Below are positions 23,237-31,431 of a stretch of DNA of 38,501 nucleotides, one piece after another. The position numbers were made by a program, and so were the translations under genes. Under the pieces are notes generated by a model that saw nothing but the letters and a program-made list of their open reading frames with translations, searched no databases and had not been told where the DNA came from. Each line of letters starts with the position of its first letter. The first letter of the stretch is position 1. Origin of the DNA: JBPCOI01 sp051000395 (lineage in GTDB: Bacteria; Actinomycetota; Actinomycetes; Mycobacteriales; Jatrophihabitantaceae); NCBI GenBank assembly GCA_051000395.1, contig JBPCOI010000094.1, positions 1-38,501 on the forward strand, written 5' to 3'.

Positions 23237-23934
23237 GCCGAGAGCCCGTCCAGGATGCCCGTGGCGACCCGAACCGGAGCCCTCGGCAGGCGGCGGGCGT
23301 CCAGCTCGCGCGCCCGCGTCAGCGCGGGCAGGACGCCGAGCAGTGGGGCGCCGGCCAGCGCGGCCGACTCGTCCGGCGCGAACGCGCCACGGCGCACCAC
23401 CGCGCCCACCGGCACGCCCGGTGGCAGGGACGCGAGCACGGCCCGCGCGGCTGCGAGGTCGCGGACCCTGGCTGCCACGACGGCGACGACGAGGGTGCAG
23501 CGCCGCGCTGCACCCTCACGCGACGCGCACGGTGCCCTGGGCAGGTCGAGGACGGCCGTTCCCAGCTCTGCCGCCGCGTCGAGAACCTGCTCGATCGCGG
23601 CCGGCGCCGGCGGTGCCACGTCCGCAGCGAGCACCGGCACCCGGCCCCATCGCGGCAGCCCCTCGGCCAGCAGCACGGGGTCGAGCCGGCCGCCGTCCAG
23701 CCGCAGGCCCGACCACCGCGCCCCAGGAACGTCCTCGATGCCGAGCGCGACGTCGACGCCGCCACCGACCGGGTCGAGGTCCACGAGCACCGAACGGGTC
23801 GCAACGGCGGCCAGCACGGCAGCGAACGACGACGCGCCCACCCCGCCGCTGCCACCGAGCACGCCGATGACGGCACCATCCGCGCCGCCTGCCCCGTCCA
23901 ACCCGTCCACGCCGTCCACGCAACCGCGCGTCAC
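23233..23934 (-). CDS. ssd: Ssd/CpaE-like MinD-family protein
   Basis: This MinD/CpaE-type ATPase-like protein is about 233 residues if GTG 23934 is used. The P-loop region IGVLGGSGGVGASSF lacks both the signature Lys and the Walker Lys (Ala instead). The following VLVDLDPVGGGVDVALGIE matches the MinD/CpaE switch region. CpaE-like proteins localise the Tad machine; the mycobacterial homologue Rv3660c is called Ssd. No room is seen for the N-terminal receiver-like domain of longer homologues, so it appears short. The start is uncertain: no good Shine-Dalgarno, and GTG 24033 is an alternative giving 266 residues. Confidence 0.78.
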   Translation of the reverse strand: MTRGCVDGVDGLDGAGGADGAVIGVLGGSGGVGASSFAAVLAAVATRSVLVDLDPVGGGVDVALGIEDVPGARWSGLRLDGGRLDPVLLAEGLPRWGRVPVLAADVAPPAPAAIEQVLDAAAELGTAVLDLPRAPCASREGAARRCTLVVAVVAARVRDLAAARAVLASLPPGVPVGAVVRRGAFAPDESAALAGAPLLGVLPALTRARELDARRLPRAPVRVATGILDGLSA

Positions 23935-23961
23935 GCCGGCCGCCAAGCGCCGCAGCCTGAA

Positions 23962-23970
23962 TGTGGACAA
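23962..23970 (-). other. DnaA-box-like sequence TTGTCCACA
   Basis: The minus strand reads TTGTCCACA, an exact match to the actinobacterial DnaA-box consensus. A related CCGTCCACA lies 19 bp away (23981-23989). Both sit in the region between the ssd-like gene and the divergent HAD gene. Isolated boxes are frequent by chance, so function is uncertain. Confidence 0.35.
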
Positions 23971-24037
23971 CCGCCTGCCCTGTGGACGGCGGCGTTGACA
24001 ACCGCGGCGCCTCCCTTCGGGCAGCGGGTGCACTCGT

Positions 24038-24043
24038 TACCCT
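24038..24043 (+). promoter_or_regulatory. Leaderless-type -10 box (TACCCT) for the HAD phosphatase gene
   Basis: TACCCT is followed by seven bases and then GTG 24051. This predicts a transcript starting at or beside the start codon and supports that start over upstream in-frame alternatives. Confidence 0.45.
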
Positions 24044-24050
24044 CGTCGTC

Positions 24051-24869
24051 GTGACCGAACCGTCGAGCAGCTCGCAGCCGTCGGCTGCGTTCTTCGACCT
24101 CGACAAGACGATCATCGCCAAGTCGAGCGTCCTCGCCTTCGGCAGACCCTTCTACCAGAGCGGGCTGCTCAACCGCCGTGCGGTGTTGCGCAGTGCGTAC
24201 GCGCAGTTCGTCTTCGCACTCGCCGGCGCCGATGCCGACCAGATCGAACGGATGCGCGCGTATCTCACCGCGATGTGCACCGGATGGGACGTCAGCCAGG
24301 TGCGGGACATCGTCTCCGAGACGCTGCACGAGATCATCGACCCGATCGTGTACGACGAAGCCGTCGAGCTCATCGACATGCACAAGGCGGCCGGACGCGA
24401 CGTCGTGATCGTCTCCTCGTCGGGCGAGGAGGTCGTGGCCCCGATCGGCGCGATGCTCGGCGCGGATCACATCGTGGGTACCCAGATGGTCGTCGAGGAC
24501 GGCAAGTACACCGGCGAGATCGGCCGTTACGCCTACGCCGACGGCAAGGCGATCGCCGTCCGCGAACTGGCCGAGCAACGCGGATACGACCTCGGCGCCA
24601 GCTACGCCTACTCCGACTCGGCGACGGACGTGCCGATGCTCGAGGCGGTCGGGCATCCGTTCGCGGTCAACGCCGACCGCGCGCTGCGCAAGATCGCCGT
24701 CGAACGCGACTGGCCGCTGCTCACGTTCTCCAACGCGGTGCCGTTGCGCGAACGCATCTCCGGGCTGCGGCCCGAGCATCCGACCGTCGCGGCCACCGCC
24801 GTCGGCGCGGGCATCGCCGTCGGCGGCCTGGTGTGGTACGCCTCCAAGCGCCGGCGCGAGGGCGCCTGA
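24051..24869 (+). CDS. HAD-IB family phosphatase (SerB-like, Rv3661-like)
   Basis: This 272-residue HAD-superfamily hydrolase has motif I DLDKT (nucleophile Asp16, acid Asp18), motif II VIVSSSGEE, a motif III Lys region, and motif IV YSDSATDVPML. A helical cap fills residues about 30-110. A C-terminal hydrophobic helix (about 244-262) ends in a KRRR stop-transfer, so it may be membrane-tethered. Relatives include phosphoserine phosphatase-like enzymes; the substrate is unknown. Being next to and divergent from ssd matches M. tuberculosis Rv3661 (from memory). The GTG start is leaderless-type. Confidence 0.9.
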   Translation: MTEPSSSSQPSAAFFDLDKTIIAKSSVLAFGRPFYQSGLLNRRAVLRSAYAQFVFALAGADADQIERMRAYLTAMCTGWDVSQVRDIVSETLHEIIDPIVYDEAVELIDMHKAAGRDVVIVSSSGEEVVAPIGAMLGADHIVGTQMVVEDGKYTGEIGRYAYADGKAIAVRELAEQRGYDLGASYAYSDSATDVPMLEAVGHPFAVNADRALRKIAVERDWPLLTFSNAVPLRERISGLRPEHPTVAATAVGAGIAVGGLVWYASKRRREGA

Positions 24870-25036
24870 CGCTCGCGTGCCGAGTTGGCCCGTGGGGGTT
24901 GCGCGCACCGGGCCAGCGGGCGTCCAATACGGGGACGGACGGGCTCCGTCGATGGCGGTCCAGCCCCCAGCGGACCCGTCCCGCACGGACGAGACGGGCA
25001 CCCACGCGGCGAACCCACCACGCAATAGGTGAGTCG

Positions 25037-25065
25037 GCGCGGACCGCGACACCTGCGGTCCGCGC
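25037..25065. terminator. Perfect 11-bp hairpin between convergent genes
   Basis: gcgcggaccgc (25037-25047) pairs perfectly with gcggtccgcgc (25055-25065) around a seven-base loop. It sits between the HAD gene end and the convergent Fic-like gene end, so it is a likely bidirectional terminator. A weaker 7-bp stem (tggcccg/cgggcca) lies just after the HAD stop. The rest of 24870-25186 shows nothing recognisable. Confidence 0.6.
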
Positions 25066-25186
25066 TCGACATCCGCAGGGCACGCTTGGTAACCCGCTTC
25101 GCCCGCGCCGACGGCGTCGCGGCCACCCGCGGCGCCGTCGTCCATCTCGGGGCGGCAATCCCGACGGGTCCCGTGCCGATGGTCGT

Positions 25187-25933
25187 TCAGCCGCGCGCCA
25201 TCGCCTCGCAGATCGCGCTCGACTCCCGCGCACCTGCCACGACCGCGTCGGCACAGTGCGCAATCCAGCGGCCGATTCCGTCCGGCGTGCCGGTGCGATA
25301 GGCGTCCAGCGCGAGGGCATACTCGCGGCTCATCACGCGGTGGCCGGCCTCCACGACGACGAGCGACTTCGGGTCCAGGCCGCGCTCGATCAGCGTGAGC
25401 CGCACGGCAACCAGCGCGAGGATGCCCGACACCGGCGCGAACGCGTCCAGCGACAGCAACTCGCCGTGCACGACGGCAGCCACCACCACGGCGGGCGCGG
25501 ACGTCCCGCCGAGCACGCCGGCCAGGGTGTCCAGCCGCGCCGCTACGCCGGGCTGCTCGACAGGGCGGCCGAGGCGCCCGGAATCGGCGACGAGGTCGGC
25601 GGCGGCCAGGGCGTGCAGCCGGGCGAGCACCTGCCGCGGCGCGCGCGTCCAGGTGTCGGCCAGGGCCGGGATCGCCGAGTAGGCCCGCAGCGCGCCCTGC
25701 AGCACCGGATCGGCGCCCACCGTCGAGGATCGCACAGCGTCGAGCGGATGCTCGCGGCCGGACAGCCACGCCGCGGCCCACGCGCCGCGCAGGGACGACT
25801 CGGCCGAGACGTCGCCCGAGCGGCGGCGCAGGACCCGGTTGACGAGCAGGCTGTCGACGGCCGCGCGGGTGGCGGCTACCCCGTCGGCTACCCCGGCTAG
25901 CTCCACCAGCGGCGCGAGCGGGTCGGCGGTCAC
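25187..25933 (-). CDS. Degenerate Fic-like protein (Rv3662c-like)
   Basis: This 248-residue protein occupies the Rv3662c place next to the HAD gene. Residues about 100-170 follow the Fic pattern (QVLARLHALAAADLVADSG then VVHGELLSLDAFAPVSGILALVAVRL), but the catalytic HPFxxGNGR reads DAFAPVSGI. His, Asn and Arg are therefore absent, and AMPylation is unlikely. A YALALDAYRTG segment follows, as in Fic proteins. The Fic relation is my inference from pattern. GTG 25933 has TAGCCT eight bases upstream. Confidence 0.7.
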   Translation of the reverse strand: MTADPLAPLVELAGVADGVAATRAAVDSLLVNRVLRRRSGDVSAESSLRGAWAAAWLSGREHPLDAVRSSTVGADPVLQGALRAYSAIPALADTWTRAPRQVLARLHALAAADLVADSGRLGRPVEQPGVAARLDTLAGVLGGTSAPAVVVAAVVHGELLSLDAFAPVSGILALVAVRLTLIERGLDPKSLVVVEAGHRVMSREYALALDAYRTGTPDGIGRWIAHCADAVVAGARESSAICEAMARG

Positions 25934-25941
25934 AACGCCGA

Positions 25942-25947
25942 AGGCTA
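25942..25947 (-). promoter_or_regulatory. Leaderless-type -10 box (TAGCCT) for the Fic-like gene
   Basis: On the minus strand TAGCCT is followed by eight bases and GTG 25933. It is slightly further from the start than the other examples but fits a leaderless or very short-leader transcript. Confidence 0.35.
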
Positions 25948-25989
25948 ACCGGCCTTGCCTGGCGCGCCCAGGCAGCGTAGACCTCGACC

Positions 25990-27537
25990 ATGGCTGACCG
26001 AGCGAATCCGGACCTGCGCCCCCTTGTCGGCAGCGATCGCGGCCCCGCCGCCGATGCCGCGGCCGGCGGACCGGTCGACGCCGCCACCCCGGTCACGGCC
26101 ACGGTCATGCTGCGCCGGCGCGTCGAAGGTGAGCTCGGTGCCGATCCCGCCGACGTCACGGCCGTCACCGACACCCTGACCGCGCTCGGCCTGCAGATCA
26201 CCAGCGCGGACGCCGCGTCCCGCCTGGTGCGCGTGCACGGCAGTGCCGAGGACATGGCGCGGGTCTTCGGCACCCGTTTGGAGCAGACCACCAGCCGGGC
26301 ACCGGACGGGCGCTCCGTCGCGCACCGTCAGCGCACCGGCTCGCTGAGCGTGCCCGCGCAGCTGGACGGCATCGTCATCGCCGTCCTGGGCCTCGATGAC
26401 CGGCCCCAGGCCCGCGCGCAGTTCCGCATCGCGGCCGCCGGTTCGGTCAGCACGAGCTACACGCCGCTGCAGCTCGGGGAGATCTACCGGTTCCCCGCGA
26501 ACACCGACGGCGCCGGCCAGGCGATCGCCATCATCGAGCTCGGCGGCGGCTACGCGCAGGCCGACCTCGACGCGTACTTCGCCGGTCTCGGCATCACCGG
26601 CCCGGCCGTCACCGCGGCCGGCGTCGACGGCGCGAGCAACCAGGCCGGCAAGGACCCGCGGGGCGCCGACGGGGAGGTGCTGCTCGACATCGAGGTCGCC
26701 GGCGCGCTCGCGCCCCGCGCGGCGTTCACCGTCTACTTCGCACCCAACACCGACGCCGGCTTCGTCGACGCCGTCAGCGCGGCCGTGCACGCCACGCCGA
26801 GTCCCACCGCGATCAGCATCAGCTGGGGCCAGAGCGAGGACGCGTGGACCGCGCAGGCGCGTACCGCCCTGGACAGCGTCTTCGCAGACGCCGTCACGCT
26901 CGGGATCGCCGTCACCGCGGCGGCCGGTGACAACGGCAGTTCCGACGGCGTGGGCGACGGCAAGAACCACGCGGACTTCCCGGCGTCCAGCCCGCACGTG
27001 CTGGGCTGCGGGGGGACGACGCTGCACGCCGACGCGAGCAGCGGCGCCGTGTCGTCCGAGACGGTCTGGAACGACGGCAGCACGGGCGGGGCCACCGGAG
27101 GCGGCGTCAGCGACGTCTTCGCCCAGCCGCAGTGGCAGGCCGGAGCGGGCGTCCCGCATACCGGCCGTGGCGTCCCCGACGTGGCCGCCAACGCCGATCC
27201 GCAGACCGGCTACCAGGTGCGCGTCGACGGCTCGGACCTGGTGATCGGCGGGACCAGCGCCGTCGCGCCGCTGTGGGCGGCACTGGCCGCGCGCCTCGCG
27301 CAGGCCACCGGCGCGGGGCTCGGCCCGTTCGCGACGCGCCTGTACCAGGGCGTCACCGCAGGACACACCACGTCCGGATTCCGCGACATCACCTCAGGCA
27401 ACAACGGCAGCTTCACGGCGGGCTCCGGCTGGGACGCGTGTACCGGCCTCGGCGTGCCCGACGGCACGGCCCTGCTCGCGCAGCTGCAGGCGAGCGGCGC
27501 CGGTTCAGGTGCGCCGCAGCCGTCCGGACTGCAATGA
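25990..27537 (+). CDS. S53 family peptidase (sedolisin/kumamolisin-like)
   Basis: This 515-residue serine-carboxyl peptidase has an N-terminal propeptide domain to about residue 150. The catalytic residues are Glu229 and Asp233 (ExxxD in GEVLLDIE), oxyanion Asp314 in AAGDNGSSDG, and nucleophile Ser423 in GGTSAVAP. The calcium site is the FRDIT...GSGWDACTGLG region. Family members autoprocess and work at low pH. No signal peptide is visible, as in some kumamolisins, so the route outside the cell is unclear. It is divergent from the Fic-like gene and is followed after about 40 bp by the holin-like gene. Confidence 0.93.
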   Translation: MADRANPDLRPLVGSDRGPAADAAAGGPVDAATPVTATVMLRRRVEGELGADPADVTAVTDTLTALGLQITSADAASRLVRVHGSAEDMARVFGTRLEQTTSRAPDGRSVAHRQRTGSLSVPAQLDGIVIAVLGLDDRPQARAQFRIAAAGSVSTSYTPLQLGEIYRFPANTDGAGQAIAIIELGGGYAQADLDAYFAGLGITGPAVTAAGVDGASNQAGKDPRGADGEVLLDIEVAGALAPRAAFTVYFAPNTDAGFVDAVSAAVHATPSPTAISISWGQSEDAWTAQARTALDSVFADAVTLGIAVTAAAGDNGSSDGVGDGKNHADFPASSPHVLGCGGTTLHADASSGAVSSETVWNDGSTGGATGGGVSDVFAQPQWQAGAGVPHTGRGVPDVAANADPQTGYQVRVDGSDLVIGGTSAVAPLWAALAARLAQATGAGLGPFATRLYQGVTAGHTTSGFRDITSGNNGSFTAGSGWDACTGLGVPDGTALLAQLQASGAGSGAPQPSGLQ

Positions 27538-27578
27538 TCGGAGCCCACGCGTCCCTCGAGCAGCCAGGAGCACACATC

Positions 27579-28013
27579 GTGACGGTGACCTCGCAACCGA
27601 ACGCGCCGACTCCGGCCGGCAGGCACGCGGCCGAACCCTCGCTCGGGCAACTCGTCTCGACCGCGTCCACGCACTTCTCGACCCTGCTGCACGGCGAGAT
27701 CGAGCTCGCCAAGCTCGAGCTCAAGACCTCGGTGAAGAACGCCGGCACCGGTGTCGGTTTCTTCGGTGCGGCGCTCGTCCTGCTGGTCTTCTCCCTGACG
27801 TTCGGCCTCATCGCGCTCGCGGAGGGCCTGACCGCTGCCGGCCTCTACCGCTGGCTGTCCTACCTGATCGTTTTCGGGTTCCTGCTCGTCGTGGTCGGCC
27901 TGCTGGCGTTCATGGGAGTCCGGAAGGTGAAGCGCGTGAAGGCGCCCGAGCGCACCATCGCCACCAGCAAGGACACCGTGGCCTACCTCAAGGCCAACAC
28001 GAAGCGGGGCTGA
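27579..28013 (+). CDS. Phage-holin-family (DUF1469-type) membrane protein
   Basis: This 144-residue protein has an amphipathic N-terminal half (LLHGEIELAKLELKTSVKNAG), then two transmembrane helices at about 58-82 and 92-114, and a basic C-terminal tail. The family is called actinobacterial holin-like but is chromosomal and not part of a prophage here. It is the neighbour of ephE, as Rv3669 is in M. tuberculosis (from memory). AGGAG lies eight bases before GTG 27579. The gene ends eight bases before ephE, so they are likely cotranscribed. Confidence 0.85.
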   Translation: MTVTSQPNAPTPAGRHAAEPSLGQLVSTASTHFSTLLHGEIELAKLELKTSVKNAGTGVGFFGAALVLLVFSLTFGLIALAEGLTAAGLYRWLSYLIVFGFLLVVVGLLAFMGVRKVKRVKAPERTIATSKDTVAYLKANTKRG

Positions 28014-28021
28014 GCGCGCCG

Positions 28022-28960
28022 ATGGGATTCGGGCCGCGGGCTTCCGCGCCGGACAGCTCCATCACGCTCGTAGAGGGCCCGTGGACGCACCGCACGGTGC
28101 GCGCCAACGGCATCGCGCTGCACGTGGCCGAGCTGGGAACCGGTCCGCTCGTCCTGCTGCTGCACGGGTTCCCGCAGTTCTGGTGGGCGTGGCACCGTCA
28201 GCTCGTCGATCTTGCCGACGCCGGTTACCGCGCGGTCGCCGTCGACCTGCGTGGCTACGGCGCCAGCGACAAGCCGCCGCGCGGCTACGACGCGCCGACG
28301 CTGGCCGCCGATATCGCCGCGCTGGTCACCTCCCTTGGTGAGAGCGACGCGACGGTCGTGGGCAGCGACGTCGGCGGCCTGCTCGCGTGGACGATGGCAG
28401 CCCGGCATCCGCGGGTGGTCCGCAGCCTGGTGCTGCTGGGCGCGGCTCACCCGCTGCGCCTGCGCGCCGCGATCGCCCGCAACGCCGAGCAACGCCGGGC
28501 GTCGTCCTACGTCCTGCGGACGTTTCAGGTGCCGCGGCGCGCGGAGACCCTGCTCACCCGCGACTCCCGGTGGGTCCGGCACCTGTTCGACACCTGGACG
28601 GGTCCACGCTGGCGCGGCACGCCCGGCTACGTCGCCGACGTCGAGCGCTACGCCGAGGCGCTACGCATCCATCCCGTCGCGTTCTGCGCCTCGGAGTACT
28701 TCCGGTGGCTGGTGCGCTCGCTGGCCCGTGCGGACGGCCGCCGTTTCGCGGCGTCGCTGCGTTCGCCGGTCACTGCTCCGGTCCTGCACCTGCACGGTGA
28801 CTTCGACACCTGCGTGCTGCCCTCGACGGCGCAGGGTTCCGGGCAGTACGTGACCGGCGACTACGAGTGGCGGGTGCTCGACGGCGTCGGGCACTTCCCG
28901 CATGACGAGGTGCCCGAACTGATCAGCGGAGAGCTGCTGCGCTGGGCCAAGCTGCACTGA
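28022..28960 (+). CDS. Alpha/beta hydrolase, epoxide hydrolase family (EphE-like)
   Basis: This 312-residue alpha/beta hydrolase has oxyanion motif HGFPQFWWAW and nucleophile elbow VGSDVGG, with Asp116 as nucleophile. The acid is probably Asp in LHLHGDFDTCVLP, and the catalytic base is His291 in GVGHFPHDE. An Asp nucleophile with HGFP is the epoxide hydrolase signature; haloalkane dehalogenase is less likely. It would open epoxides to diols. It follows the holin-like gene and precedes marP at a distance, matching Rv3670 (ephE) in order (from memory). Confidence 0.87.
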   Translation: MGFGPRASAPDSSITLVEGPWTHRTVRANGIALHVAELGTGPLVLLLHGFPQFWWAWHRQLVDLADAGYRAVAVDLRGYGASDKPPRGYDAPTLAADIAALVTSLGESDATVVGSDVGGLLAWTMAARHPRVVRSLVLLGAAHPLRLRAAIARNAEQRRASSYVLRTFQVPRRAETLLTRDSRWVRHLFDTWTGPRWRGTPGYVADVERYAEALRIHPVAFCASEYFRWLVRSLARADGRRFAASLRSPVTAPVLHLHGDFDTCVLPSTAQGSGQYVTGDYEWRVLDGVGHFPHDEVPELISGELLRWAKLH

Positions 28961-29014
28961 GATCGTGGTGCGTTGCCCGCACCTGGCGCGGGAATGGCTC
29001 CACGATCGGTTCCG

Positions 29015-29020
29015 TAGCAT
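29015..29020 (+). promoter_or_regulatory. Leaderless-type -10 box (TAGCAT) for the GT87 gene
   Basis: TAGCAT is followed by six bases and then ATG 29027, predicting a leaderless transcript. A stem gatcgtgg (28961-28968)/ccacgatc (29000-29007) lies just upstream and could terminate the ephE transcript. Confidence 0.45.
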
Positions 29021-29026
29021 CGGCGC

Positions 29027-30238
29027 ATGACCGGCACCGCGATCCGTCCCTCGCGCGGACTCGACGATGTCCGCGTCGCGTGGCACAACCGCGCGATGCG
29101 CTGGTCGCTGGTCCTGAGCGCGCTCGTCGTGGTGCCGTTCGTGCTGCGCTACCTCGGCTACCACTCGATGATCGACCTGAGTGTCTACCGCAGCGAGGGT
29201 TTTGCGCTGCGCCACCGGATCGACATCTACGGCCCGATCAACGCGGTCTACGACCTGCGGGCCACCTATCCGCCGTTCGCCGTGCTGTGCTTCACCGGAC
29301 TCACGGTCGTGCCGCTGCAAGCGCTGTTCGTGCTCAGCGCCGCAGCAAACGTCGCCTTGCTGGCCGTCGCGATCGAGCTGTCCCGACGGTTGATCGCGCG
29401 CCGCTGCGGCCCGATCCACCCGTGCGCCGTGCCGCTGCTGACCGCCGCCGCCGTCTGGTGCGAGCCGGTGTTCACCACCGTCTGCTACGGGCAGATCAAC
29501 CTGCTCGTCCTCGTCCTCGTGCTCTGGGACTTCACCCGCCCGGCCGAGTCGCGTTCCCGGGGGATCGCCCTTGGGGTGGCCGTCGGTCTCAAGATCACAC
29601 CGGCGCTGTTCGTCGTCTACCTGCTGATCACGCGACGTTCGCGCATCGCGGCGCGCGCCGCCGCCGCCTTCGCCGCGACGGTGCTGGTCTCGGCAGCAGC
29701 ACTGCCGGGTGAGACGTGGCGGTTCTGGACGCGCCTCGTCTTCGACACCGGCCGCGTCGGGAACATCGCCAACCCCGCCAACCAGTCGCTGCGCGGCGTC
29801 CTGACGAGGGCCGTCGGCGCGTTCGACCTCGGCGCGCTGGGACCCGCGGTGATCGGCGCCGTGGCGGTCCTCGGCCTGGGCTGCAGCGTGCTCGCCTACC
29901 GCCGCCGCGGCGAAGCCTGGGGCTTGTGCACGGCAGCGGTGACGGGCTTGCTGGTCAGCCCTGTCTCCTGGACCCACCACTGGGTCTGGTGCGTGCCGGT
30001 CGCGTTGCTGCTCTGGGCCGCCACCCGCGCCTCGCCGCCGGCGGTACGCGTCGCGCTGCTGCTTGCGTTCCTGCTTGCGTTCCTGAGCTACCTGCCCTCG
30101 ATCATCCCGTCCGATCATGTGGCGAACCTGCACCTGAACGCGGGCGAGCAGCTGATCTCGTTGCCCTACGTGGCGTTCGGGCTCGCGTTCCTGGTCCTCG
30201 CCGTGACGCGGTGGGAGCGTCCCCGGCCGTCGAAGTAG
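29027..30238 (+). CDS. GT87-family membrane glycosyltransferase (mannosyltransferase-like)
   Basis: This 403-residue polytopic membrane protein has about nine to ten hydrophobic helices. The N-terminal extracytoplasmic loop holds the catalytic-type aspartate Asp50 in MIDLSVYR. The GQINLLVLVLVLWDF and NQSLRGVL segments are typical of the DUF2029/GT87 group. GT87 enzymes such as PimE transfer mannose from polyprenyl-phosphate-mannose to envelope lipids or glycans; the acceptor here is unknown. The stop codon is directly adjacent to the convergent marP stop (TAG-CTA), with no spacer. Confidence 0.85.
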   Translation: MTGTAIRPSRGLDDVRVAWHNRAMRWSLVLSALVVVPFVLRYLGYHSMIDLSVYRSEGFALRHRIDIYGPINAVYDLRATYPPFAVLCFTGLTVVPLQALFVLSAAANVALLAVAIELSRRLIARRCGPIHPCAVPLLTAAAVWCEPVFTTVCYGQINLLVLVLVLWDFTRPAESRSRGIALGVAVGLKITPALFVVYLLITRRSRIAARAAAAFAATVLVSAAALPGETWRFWTRLVFDTGRVGNIANPANQSLRGVLTRAVGAFDLGALGPAVIGAVAVLGLGCSVLAYRRRGEAWGLCTAAVTGLLVSPVSWTHHWVWCVPVALLLWAATRASPPAVRVALLLAFLLAFLSYLPSIIPSDHVANLHLNAGEQLISLPYVAFGLAFLVLAVTRWERPRPSK

Positions 30239-31429
30239 CTAGCCCGGCGTGCAGGCGCCCGTGCTGACGGGCGCCGTCGCGTTCGCTCCCGCCGAGGCGT
30301 CCGGGGCGATCTCCGCGTCGCTCAGCACGTAGCCGGTGTCCGACGCGTCCACGGCGGTGGCGAAGACGATGCCGAGCACCGTCCCGTCGTCGGCCAGCAA
30401 CGGGCCGCCGGAGTTCCCGCTGCGCACGACCGCGCGGATCGCGTAGATCTCGCGGCGCACCGTGCCGTTGCCGTAGATGTCACTGCCCTGCACGGTGGTG
30501 CGGGAGCGGACCCGCGCGGCGCGGACGGTGAACGGGCCGTCCTGCGGGTAGCCGAGCACGAGCGCCGGATCGCCGCTGCGCGCGGGGCGGCTCGCGAACT
30601 GCAGCGCCGGCGCGTCGAGGCCGGGGACGTCCAGCACGGCGACGTCGCGGGCCGGGTCGTAGCGCACCACGGTCGCGGCCAGCATGCGGTGGCCGACCTG
30701 GACGGCGAGCTGGTCGGTGCCGGCCACGACGTGCGCGTTGGTGAGCAGCCGGTGCGGGGCGTACACGAACCCGCTGCCCTCGATGCCTCGGCTGCACGAC
30801 GGTGCCTCCCCGTAGATCTTGAAGATGGACCGGCTCGCGCTGCGCACCTGGGCGGCGACGGCGGGCGTCAGGGCAGCGTCCGGCGGCGGCACGCTCACGA
30901 TCGGCGCCGATTGCAGGCCTCCGAAGATCGGCGGGAAGCCCTGGCGGCTGAGCAGCTCGCGCAGCGAGGAGTACAGCGAGTCGGCCTCGGTGGGCAGCAC
31001 GCCGTCGACGGCCTTGACGATGCGCGACTGCTGCGCCTCCGCGGCCAGCGTCGGGTACGGCGACGTGCGCAGCGGCACCGCCACCATCCACGCGACGAGC
31101 AGCACGGCGACGATGCCCAGCGCGGAACCCACGCCGGCGTCCAGCACCCGTCCGCGCTTGCCGATGATGCGTCCGCGGATGCGCCCGGCGGCCCAGGCTG
31201 CGAGCAGTTGCCCGAGCACCGACACCACCAGCACGCAAACGATCGCGACGGGCACCTGCGCTTCCCCGTGCGCGAGGCGCGAGCCGATCGGATCGGCGAG
31301 CTGCGCTCCGAGCACCGCGCCACCGAAGAAGCCGATCATCGACATCGCCCCGACCACGGCGCCGTTGCGGAAACCGCCGATGCCGTATGCCACTGCGGCG
31401 ACGACGATCACCAGGTCGAGGATGTCCAC
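30239..31429 (-). CDS. marP: MarP-type membrane serine protease (CvpA-trypsin fusion)
   Basis: This 396-residue protein has four N-terminal transmembrane segments of a CvpA-like domain (about 1-122). A periplasmic chymotrypsin-fold protease follows, with triad His233 (TNAHVV), Asp262 (RDVAVL) and Ser340 (RSGNSGGP). Cys212 and Cys392 match the positions of the regulatory disulfide in mycobacterial MarP. In M. tuberculosis (Rv3671c) this protease is needed for acid and oxidative resistance. GTG 31429 starts two bases after the cupredoxin stop, so the two are cotranscribed. Confidence 0.93.
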   Translation of the reverse strand: MDILDLVIVVAAVAYGIGGFRNGAVVGAMSMIGFFGGAVLGAQLADPIGSRLAHGEAQVPVAIVCVLVVSVLGQLLAAWAAGRIRGRIIGKRGRVLDAGVGSALGIVAVLLVAWMVAVPLRTSPYPTLAAEAQQSRIVKAVDGVLPTEADSLYSSLRELLSRQGFPPIFGGLQSAPIVSVPPPDAALTPAVAAQVRSASRSIFKIYGEAPSCSRGIEGSGFVYAPHRLLTNAHVVAGTDQLAVQVGHRMLAATVVRYDPARDVAVLDVPGLDAPALQFASRPARSGDPALVLGYPQDGPFTVRAARVRSRTTVQGSDIYGNGTVRREIYAIRAVVRSGNSGGPLLADDGTVLGIVFATAVDASDTGYVLSDAEIAPDASAGANATAPVSTGACTPG

Positions 31430-31431
31430 GG

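Noticed and set aside
20666..23998. 1110-codon open frame on the plus strand across tadB, tadA and the ssd-like gene
   Set aside because: Low-complexity Arg/Ala/Gly translation without motifs, antisense to three coupled genes with clear signatures.
23931..26291. 786-codon minus-strand open frame across the HAD gene and the start of the S53 peptidase
   Set aside because: Shadow frame; the HAD and S53 proteins on the plus strand have complete catalytic motifs.
27579..28013. Holin-like gene as evidence of a prophage
   Set aside because: No other phage genes are nearby, and this holin-like family is a standard chromosomal gene next to ephE in actinobacteria.
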